Positions 1 to 10,200 of a DNA stretch of 64,000 nucleotides are shown in pieces. The position numbers were made by a program, and so were the translations under genes. The stretch's first letter is position 1; each line of letters begins with the position of its first letter. The notes under the pieces were generated by a model. It searched no databases. It was not told where the DNA came from and saw only the letters and a list, made by a program, of their open reading frames with translations. Source of the stretch: Aedes albopictus (Eukaryota > Arthropoda > Insecta > Diptera > Culicidae); contig NC_085138.1 in the NCBI RefSeq assembly GCF_035046485.1, positions 272,161,694 through 272,225,693 on the forward strand. Direction: 5' to 3'.

Positions 1-352
1 GTCAATAAAACACATTTTGATGCAATAGTTGCTTTTGCGATACATAGTAGGTCATGAACATGTCAGTTTCGTGTAGCTCCAATTTCACAATCTCTAGAGA
101 TTGATCAATGTCCTTCCCATCCAGGAACAAATCCACGAGCTCTCGGCAAGATATTTCGCGCTCTAAAGTTTAAAATGATTGACAAAATAGGTTAAGCTTA
201 AAACATTTTGAAAATAACAAGAAAAAAATAAAAGATACCTTGAGCCATGCTGACAATAGTAAACTGACATTTTCATGACCTACTATGTATCATAAAAGCA
301 AACACAATAAAAACATAGTTCATACTATTGCATTAAAATGTGTTTTATTGAC
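1..352. repeat. Imperfect inverted repeat (foldback/MITE-like)
   Basis: The first roughly 90 bases recur in reverse complement at about 250-352. The outer ends are near identical and read GTCAATAAAACACATTTT, and the segment around the CATAGTAGGTCATGA motif is also mirrored. Because the left end coincides with the window edge, no target-site duplication can be tested. The left arm overlaps a possible short exon, described separately. Confidence 0.6.
2..162 (-). CDS. Possible terminal exon, 52 codons, unknown product
   Basis: On the minus strand an acceptor-like ACTTTAG is followed by 52 open codons and a TGA. The peptide contains CRELVDLFLDGKDIDQ and ETDMFMTYYVSQKQLL. It does not match the C-terminal exons of the plus-strand SAM paralogue, so I do not assign it to the minus-strand paralogue in whose intron it would lie. 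It overlaps the left arm of an inverted repeat; the mirrored copy on the other arm has lost the frame. It may be a real exon partly duplicated in inverted orientation, or chance coding potential inside a foldback element. Confidence 0.25.
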
Positions 353-1254
353 AATTTTTATCAAAAAAAATCTAGTTTTTATACAATAATTCGAAAACAG
401 TAGCCCGTGGAATTTTGACGTCTAAGAAATATTTGTTTATTTAGTCAAAATGAACAATTTTTCGAAGACATAAACTCTCTAATGTGTAACAATAAAAAGT
501 TCCACGCTGGCACTACTTATATTTATGATGTAACTAAACAGCTATTATCTCAAAAACACCAAAAAATACCTCTCCAAATTTTTGACATTATGTTCACCTA
601 GTATTGCTTCGTATTTGCTGAAAGTTTGAAGTTGCGATTTTTTGCGCTTTGTGAGATATTAAGGCTTGAAATTCACACTATTTTTTCAAATTTGTATTTG
701 TATTTTTAATTTTTAATGATAATATTGAACATATTTCCATAGAATGTGTTTGGTTTGATACATTTGCATTAGGAAAAAAAAATAAACTCACATGATTTTT
801 AGTAAAAATGTCAAAACAAGCTTGAAAAACTGTTTTTTCATTGATTATTTTTAATTTTTAAAATAATTCGAAAACAGTAGGCTATGGAATTTTAAAATCT
901 GAGAAAGAGTTGTTTATTTTGCCAAAATGAACAACTTTGTCGAAGACGCCAAGTCTCTAGGACGTAGAACAAAGAAGTTAGATGGTGGCGCCACCTATGC
1001 GGACGAGTTGCGATCTACTACGTTCTTAGCAATAGATGCCCCTGTTGATGTCAAGCAACTTTGTCGAAGACACCATGTGTCAAAAATGCTTCGTTTTGGA
1101 GTAATTAATTTTGTTCCACTAGATTGGGATTCTGGCCCTTAGTGCAGCGGTGTCATGATAGCATTTTTTCAGCAGTTAAGTTTGCAGATTGTGAACGCAG
1201 GCTTAAACGGATTTATAAAGGTATCATAAAAAAAACACACACACACACACAAAC
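353..1254. other. AT-rich intron sequence
   Basis: No supported gene. The phrase AATTCGAAAACAGTAG followed by a similar TTTGTTTATTT context occurs at about 389 and 871, so the stretch holds a diverged internal duplication. A plus-strand ORF at 927-1142 has no recognisable domain and I do not call it. An (AC)n microsatellite lies at about 1235-1250, directly against the exon end at 1255. Confidence 0.5.
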
Positions 1255-4200
1255 CTCTTTGGGAGCATCTGGTGTAACGCGCGTCTGTTCAAGGTGAGGA
1301 TATGCCTCCAGTATTTTCAAGGCCAACTCGTGTTTTTCCTGTTTTTTTGGGTAGCTAGGTAATTGAAAAATGAATCGTTTAATGCACATAAGGTCCACGA
1401 AAAAAAACAAATATTTTAACGAACCTGGCCTCTTCCAATATGCGTTCCTCGAAGAAATGGTTGACCAACAGTCGATTCATGTGGCGTAGTCCCGTAGGAT
1501 CCGGGACAAGACCCTTATCCAGGGTGTTCAGTATCGAACGGAATTTAGGTTCCTTCTGGAGAATTGATCGGATTGACTGAAAGAAAAAAAAGAAGTAGTA
1601 CAGATTTACATTTATTGGTTGCTATTTTTTTCTAATAGTTAAATCAATTAGGTACAATTGTTAAAATGGCACTCACCTTATTGAAACAGTAACTCAATAT
1701 ATTTTTAATCATACGGTTAATAGTTGCATTGTAAAAATTATTCTTTAGTGTATGGGTGCACCTTTGGCCCAAAACGACACATTTTCGGCAGTCAAAATGT
1801 GGCTTATTGTTTGATTCTGTTTGTCTCAATTTGTTTTATCGTGAATGACCAGCATTTTTATTTGCCATGTACATAGACAGACATGTATCTGTCAAATTAA
1901 GTGGTCAAATATTTGGCTTTGGTCCAATAGTGTACTATAACTATTAGAGTGACATCTTTGAAGAATAATTGCCATTGCAACATATTTTAAATGGTAAGCC
2001 GTTTGGTAAGCATTGTGTACAGAAAAAAATTTGAAAAAAATTTCAGTTTTTAAACCGGGGTATTTAAAAATTGAAATAAAAACAAAACAAATGGAGCCAT
2101 ATGCACGGGATTCGACAGACATATTTCTATGCTGAATATGAAATCGTACTAGCCTAAAAAGCATAATTTAAAAACTCCTAAAATATGACAAAATAGAGCT
2201 ATTCTTTCATGAAAAAAAAAAAATGTTAACACAAGTTTAAGAAGTGATGACGTTTTATTTACAGCTAGGAACATTGCTTATCCAGGAATTGTCGAGACCG
2301 CGCTATCTGGATTTGTGATTCCAGTTAATAATCACTCGAGCCATTAGCTTGTTGGCCTGCTTACAATCGTGAATGGCCTTAATTCTATCGTCACCCAAAA
2401 TAATTCGTCTCTCCAACAATCGATCTACGGAATAAAAATAATTAACTGCTAATTTAGTTTCGATGGATAAAATGGCACTGACTGCAAGTGTCTCACCTCG
2501 AATGTATTCAATCTTATGGGTTTCCAGAGGAACCTTTGGTGACTGTTCAGGTGGTACTGGAAACGTTGCCTTGCCGCTCCGTCCCGATGCGTTGTTCGAC
2601 GCACGTCCAGTAACGGAGCGTCCGGCAAATCCCTCTGGCCACAGATCTTCCATCATAGATTTTACGAAAAGATAGTCGCTGTTTGTCATATCGGAAAACA
2701 TCTTCAATCGGAAAGCTGGTATGTATCCTGCACAATCGGTGAATCCGATTGGCATGTTTGCAAGTCGCGGTGAGAAATATTGAGCCAGCATGTTATCATG
2801 CTCCGCGTTTCTGCTGTTTGATTCAGTCCACTCGTCACTGTAGTTTATATACGCATTCTCCAGTTCACCACCTGTTGCCCTCAGTGCTTCTACCTCCGAG
2901 GTGTCTGGTTCCTTATCGTTAGATTCGTCAACGTTTTCATCTTCTGACGAATAGTCATTAGGTTTCAGTGCGTAATTTGTAACAGGTGCTTCCGACGGAA
3001 AACTCTGTGGTTGATGCATTGTTCTTACGTTTGTCTGGAAACAAGCAATACATACATTCTGAATCTTTGCCCCTAAGCAGCATTTTGATAGACATATAAA
3101 AATGATATCTTCACTGAAATGCATGATTTTATTGATTTCTATGATAAATCACAAAGGTACACTTATTCTTTTTCTTCTTGGCTCTACGTTTCTATTGGAA
3201 CATGGGTAGCCTTTTTTCAACTTAGTGCACTTTGAACACTTCCACAGAGTCGGGAAACTTTTCCGACCGAAACAGGAATAAAAGCCGTCGTCTCTGAATT
3301 TACGATCAAACTCAATATTCATTACATTTAGGCTAACTGGAGAACTGGCAGTGAAACCAATGCACGGAACGGCTATTCATAAAGTACATAGCAGTAAATC
3401 GATTTCAATACAAAATGATTACACAGCGTAACAAAAATTAACTTTTGGTATGTCTCAAGAGCAAACTTATGTGTCTCTGATAGATTTTGGACCGCTGAAT
3501 CCGAATCCGAGCTCAGATTTGCTCCAACACGTCACAATTTAGAGCTATACCTCAACTTATAGGGCAAAATATGCGATTTTGGGCTTTTTTGACTGCAAGT
3601 TATTAAGCATGGAAATATTTGTTTTAATCAATCAAAAGGTTATTTGGTCAATTAACATCTAAATCAACGAGTCATGCTAAATATTTCGTTTGCCAAATTG
3701 AATTTGAATATATGACGAAGCCACACCTAGAATTTTCAAGAGCACAAATCTGAAGAACCGAATGTCGGTTTGCGCTGAAAAGTTGATCGATTGGTCACCA
3801 CCAGCGAGTAACCAATCGATCAACTTTTCAACGCAAACCGACATTCGGTTCTTCAGATTTGTGCTCTTGAAAATTTTAGGTGTGGCTTCGTCATATATTC
3901 ACCTTAAGCGATTTATGTTAGGTACGATATTTCCCATACAAGTCACCCTCCAAAAGTTGCATGCAAGTTTTCATACTTACATAAAATGCTTTAATCTATT
4001 AAATTTGATTAGGTAAAACGAAATAGGGTAACGGTCGAATTTTGGACCCCAAGAGGACATTAGTTTGAATTTAAGCCAAAATCAAACAGATTCAGAGGGC
4101 GTCACACATAATGATGATGCTAGTATGACCGTAAAAGCCTCCATTGTTCGTTAAAAATACCCACAAGGTCATTTCTGGCTGAAAATTTGATGAAAATAAC

Positions 4201-7200
4201 TGAGTTTTGAAGCATCAGTTTTCACTGTTTTGGACACCCCAATGTATTTTGGACCCTCTTAAGTATATATTTTGGACACCCGGTGTTTAAACCCGCTTGA
4301 AACTATTTTCAAAGAATCTGCCACTTGGATATGCCGGATCACATCCTAATTACTTGATTGACAAAGGCTGATTAGATGAACTCTGCGAATTTAATGCGCT
4401 AGAATGATAAACGTTTTTGTTTACATGTGCAAGTTTCCCCAGCATCACATTCTCTCTTCGTAAACATGTCGCGACACTCGCACGGATGACGAGATATACA
4501 AAAAAATACTTTCAAGGCAAATAATGATATTTCCAGTAAAGAAATGATTGCTGCTCGTGCAGAACAATCTAATTTAGCGAATGATTCTAAAAATTTAAGT
4601 CACCTCTTCTTTAAATCTGTGAAATTCATGAAAATACGACCCAGGGGGTCCAAAATATATGGGGGTCCAAATTATATTGGTTACCCTATTTTGCATGAGT
4701 CGTTAATTTAGATGTTAATTGACCAATTAACCTTTTGATTGCTTAAAAAAAAAATTCCATGCTTAATGGCTTGCAGTCAAAAAAGCCCAAAATCGCATAT
4801 TTTGCCTTATAAATTGAGGTATAGCTCAAAATTGTGACGTGTTTGGAGCAAATCTGAGCCCGGATTCGGATACAGCGGCCCAAAATCCTTCGGAGACACA
4901 TAAGTTTGCTCTTGAGAAAAAAAAAAATGTTGCGCTGTGTTATTGCTATACAAACCATCAGGGTACCAGATTTCGCTCATCTAAGGCCAGTTTCGCAGAA
5001 AAACATCATCCATTGAATGACTGTTAAGCCAATTTGTAATGTTTTTCCATTTTATGTTAGTTCAATCTAAGTACAATCAGATACAAATCAAGACTTATGT
5101 AAAACTTTTTATAAAAGTATGATTTTATTACATTTGGTGTGAGACCAAAGTGGTCCTAATTCCGCTCACGAACAACTTTATGCCATCTTTTTAAATAGAC
5201 TTTTGCGAAAAAGTGCATTATTTTTGCAATTCTATGTTTTTACAATTATTTTTTCCTGTTCCGTAGGAGTGTATAATAGGGGTTAAACACACTGTGTACT
5301 AAAATCGCCAGATTTTACGATTTTGACGTATTTTTGCGTGAGCGGATATTGGAACACATGAAATTAGCTACAGCTTTTTTGGGCCCAATAGCCGCTCAAA
5401 AAAATCATTGTTTTGTTTTTAAAATTGATGTTATCCGGTAAATATTGCATAAAATGGCTTTGCTCTCGTCTAATTTATATTGTCCAAGAATATCAGCACC
5501 GAAAAGAGTGTATTTATGCGTGTAAACTTGATTTTTGCAACAGTGAGCGGCTATTGGGTCATGAGCGGCTATTGGTACACTGACGGTATACCGTGAATCC
5601 CAATATATTTTTCCGATTCCTAACTCCGTTCACCCCATTTTTTGCATGATGTAAACGGAATCGGAACCACAAAAAGGCGATGTCACAGTATTGCTTCCAC
5701 AAAACAACTTTTATAGTTCTATTCTGTGTGAATTCGTGAAATCTTCTATGATTTGCGGGTCAAATTTATCAAGATATTTATTAAATCGAACTTTTTTTTT
5801 TTTTTTGAAAATCGTTTTCTGCGTAAATTTGGTCTCGTGTTGCCGTGTGGGATGAACGCAGTCAGACGCATGAAAATCACATGTGAAAACATTATTTAAA
5901 TGCTCTCGCAAAACAAAGTGAACCATACAATTACACAATCAGAAGTATACGAACATCCGACCTTTATGCATAGAAAACAGACGTAACACTTAGCGCAAAT
6001 TCATTAAAAATTATGACCGATGTCTGTCTTATGAACACGCTGCCACCTATACTGCCGTGAATCGCAAGTCAATCCCATCTGAATTTTGGGCAAAAATGAG
6101 TTAATGGCCGTTTTTGATCTTTCTTCGGACGATCTTTCAGCTGCGTGAAAAAAAAATAAAGTTTGTTCAGTAAAATTGAAAAACAACTCCAAGCCAGATT
6201 GTCCCATAATGAAATGTAATTGCAAGTCAGTCTCATTACGAACTTGTGCACCCTCCAGTACAAAACCTAACACTGTTTCAGCCAGTTTTATCATTTTCAC
6301 GTTTGAAACAATGTGTGAAAGTTTCACGATGATCGCAGAAGTTTTCAATTCATAGCGATTTTCTAAAGTTTCACATAGTAATCGAATTTGAAAATTTCAG
6401 AATCCATTTTCCTAATGTCTACTTTTTACAGATGGGACTGACTTGCGATTCACGACAGTAGGTAAAACTGCACGAGACACTGTTGACCACTAGACCGGCC
6501 CTCATTTGTAGGGTGAGAAAAGAAATTGTCGAAATTCATCGATGATCGACGACATTTGTTGAAAAGACATCCCAGAAACTGCAATAAGGCTATCCATGAG
6601 ACAGATGCGATCAGCTGATTTCTTTTGTTTACCATGTATTTTTGACATACGACGATCGGGGTGACAGTTGAACACAAAGGAATTTGTTAAGCACCGACGA
6701 CACTTGACGAAACTTTGGTAAGTTGTACTCACACTATGTAAACATTTGTTTCAACTGAAATGCATTCAAGAGCATGCAAGTGGACATTCAAGTCATTTTC
6801 TCAGTCTAAACACATCATTCCATTGGATTGAACATGTTTGAGAAGTTTGCAAGTCAAATGCTCGTTTGAATTGAACAGTATAAACCAGGCATGAGGAATT
6901 CTGAACAACACTTCGAACACAGATTTTCTCTCGTTAGATCTGTCTTGCCCCTACTGGGGTACCCTCTAGAATCGTGCCTTTGGATGAGAAGAACAATCTG
7001 TGAAAGTTTCAGCTCAATAGTTTAAAAACTGAGCTGGCGCAAATAAGTTGAAGGTTTGTATGGGATTACCAGTCCAAATATATGGGAAACTGGATTAGCT
7101 TCTTCTTCTTCTTCTTTGTGGCTCTACGTCCCCACTGGAACTTGGCCTGCCTCGCTTCAACTTAGTATTCTTTGAGCACTTCCACAGTTATTAATTGGAG

Positions 7201-10200
7201 GGCTTTCTGTGCCTGCCATTGCATGAATTTGTGTGAGGCAAGCACAATGATAACCTATGTCCAGAGGGAATCGAGAAAATGTTCCCGACTGGAACGGGAA
7301 TCGAACCCGCCGTCTCTGGATTGGCGATCCATAGCCTTAACCACTGGGCTAACTGGATGACCTGCAGTCTCTCATTCAACACGCCGGTTTCACGAGTTTG
7401 ATTTGGCTCAGAATTGAAAAATAGCAGTTGATACCCTAAGGAACAACTTTGTAGAAGGTCATATCATGATAACACTGAGTTTAGATGCGGTTTCAGCTAA
7501 CGAAAGCAAGATGAGGACATCTGCCCCTGTTTACTCTCGGTTGTAACATGCAGCACGTGTTTGCCGTTCGAAACTTGCGCGTTACATCATAGGCGGCTAT
7601 GTTGTTCTTCATTTCAATTACTCGCGCACATGGACGGGTATTGAGACAATGAAGAATAACATAGATGCCTATGATGGAGCGCGCAAGTTTCGAACGACAA
7701 ACACGTGCTGCAAGTTACAATCGAGAGTAAACGAGGGCAGATGTCGTCAAATTGCCTGTAAGTTTCGTTCGCATCATTCAGCAACATGTACACTAGCAAA
7801 CGTCAAAGCGATCGAACACCATCGCCTCTGGTGGAAGGATCGGGGCAATCAAATGAAATTTAAATTCATCGTTAACCCTCAAGTGATCGCGCTGTTGTAT
7901 TTAGTACATCACGTTCAGGGTTGTTACGAGAAGGGTGGAAAAAAATCCGCGCCAAATCCGCGCGAGCCAAATTTGAATCCGCGCCAAATCCGCGCGATTC
8001 TGGAATTAAATTCGCGCCAAATCCGCGAAAGTGTGATGAAAAATTTGTGTTTTTTCACTTTACGTTATTGAAGAAATCCAACTGGAATGGACTAGTTGAG
8101 TGCTTGATGAATGAAATTTTGATTTGTAAATCAATGCAACTCATCTCGATTATTGTAAGCTTTCTGCTAGAAATTGAAGACATTTCTGCAAAACCCCCGA
8201 TTTTTTTTTGCCAAAAATATCCCTTAAATATTTTTAACCAATTTTTGATAATAATTCGTTACACAAAATCTCAAAAGAAACATGCCCAGAACTAGGAACT
8301 GGATTCGTGGGAAAGAATAAAAAAAAACTGGGGAATTTAAAAGGGAACTGAAATAAATATATTCCTGAAAAAAAATCTTTGAAATAAACAAACATGGAGA
8401 CTTTCTTTAAGTATATTTAAGAATATTTTTGGAGACAGTACCCGAACACAAATTTGTTAGAAGAATTTTTAAACCCAATTAGAGAATTTGAATTTGAGAG
8501 TATCCTCATAAAGAATTCTTATAAAAGATCACTTCGATTTTTTTGAGTAATGCCTTAGCAATTCTTGAATGAATCTTCAGTGAGGAATTTTCCCAGGAGA
8601 ATACCTGGAAAACATCCCACACAATGAGTAATCACTAGGAAAATCTTAGAAGGACAATGTGGAAAATTTGTAAAGTTTGCTTGCTGGAGTCCACTGAAAT
8701 TCTTACAGGGGTTTTCAAGATTTATTAGAAGTTTTTTCAACAATTCCTGCAGTAATATATCCAGGAATGCCTGCAGATTCCCCAGAATTTTTCGCTAAAG
8801 TTTTCAGTAACAATTCTTGCAATGATTTATAAGCCTTTTTCAAAAGTTCTCTAGGATTCCCATCAACTGATTTTTCCCGAGATAAACTAGGTATTTATTT
8901 AGAAATCTCTTTTAAAAATATATAGGTGACTTTTGTACCGGTTATTCGGGCAGATTTTTTCGGAACTAGTCTTTCGGCTTCTGATGAATAGATTTCCTGG
9001 AAACAAATTTGATTGTTTTTGTGAGACTTTACAGTTGAATTTGGATACATAACATACCCGTAATTGAAGTATTTGAGGAATTGTTGCACAACTTCTTCAG
9101 AGAAATATTTTGAAGAGCTGATGAAAAGCGTAAAAAAATGTTGTAAACCAAAATGAAAACTTGCTCTAAATTCTTCACTAGCAAACAGCGCCTTCTCAAG
9201 CACATTCGTTCGCTCCAAAATCCGCCCAAAGAAGGATGAGAAATCAGAAACCAGTCACAAAGTTCCGCTTGTTTTGTGTTTTTTTTGTTTGACCTAACTG
9301 TCATCTACAGTGTCGGAAAAAAACAATAAGATCACCAGCCATTTTTTCATACAAAATGGCCAAGTTTGACGTTGTGATTCTCGGTTTCTAGTGAACCGAT
9401 TTGACTGAAATGTTGACAGCCGCCATGGAGTTACGTAAATTTTGATTTGTATTTTGAGTGAGTTTTGCTCACTACATCAAAAGTTACAGATATACGAAAC
9501 GACTAAATAATAGGACCACTATCAGATAGCCATTATCAAATGATATATGAGAGTATCTGATACTTGATGATAGATAAACAAGTACTAAGATTAACCCTTG
9601 AGCGATCGCGCTGTTGTTTGTACAACACGATGAAAAAAATCTCGCTTTTTGTACTCAGCGTGGTGCTGACGCAGGTAGTCAACCGCACGAGTTACGGAAG
9701 GTTAAGGATGCCATTCAAACTTGGGGACATTTTTATTAAATTGACCACAAACATCCATTATAAAAATTTGGTGTCAGAATTTATACAGTGTCGGACAATA
9801 CAATAAGACCACCGGTCCTATTTCATACAAAATGACCAAGTTTGACGATATGGTACTTGGTTTTTAGCTTGGTTTTTAGTTAGTTAGTTTTTAGTTGGCT
9901 GAAATTTTGGCAACCGACATTAAGGACAAACGTCTTGAAATCCCGGTTCAACAGTGCATCAAAACTTCAGACGCACAAATCTGAAAAAGCAAGCTTCAAA
10001 CAACAATGCATTTTATTATTCTGTTCTTGCTCACTCGTAATAAGCTTAAAATAAGAAGCTCAGGTGCGCTAGTTTTGTTTACGAAGAAATTTGTGCCCTC
10101 AAAATCGCGAGTAGGTGTCAAAGTCGGCCATTGTGGCGGCCATATTGGGATTCTAACAAGTCTGTCCTTAATTTACGGGAATTTTGACTTGTATTGAATT

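Larger units (their letters stand above)
3418..4945. repeat. Foldback element with about 260-bp inverted arms
   Basis: Left arm about 3418-3686 and right arm about 4692-4945 are inverted copies. Shared landmarks are GAGCAAACTTATGTGTCT, AAATATGCGATTTTGGGC and TTAGATGTTAATTGACCA (or their complements). Between the arms lie a near-perfect hairpin at 3706-3900 and a TA-flanked MITE at 4026-4686. Two ORFs in the arms at 4743-5027 are products of the repeat, not genes. Confidence 0.8.

Noticed and set aside
927..1142. 71-codon plus-strand ORF
   Set aside because: No domain, no splice or promoter context, and it lies in an intron of the minus-strand SAM gene.
4743..5027. Overlapping ORFs on both strands
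   Set aside because: They fall in the right arm of the 3.4-4.9 kb inverted repeat and mirror its left arm; repeat artefacts.
7943..8035. CRISPR-like spaced repeats (CCGCGCCAAAT)
   Set aside because: Units are short, irregularly spaced and inverted at the other end of a TIR element; a eukaryotic transposon feature, not CRISPR.
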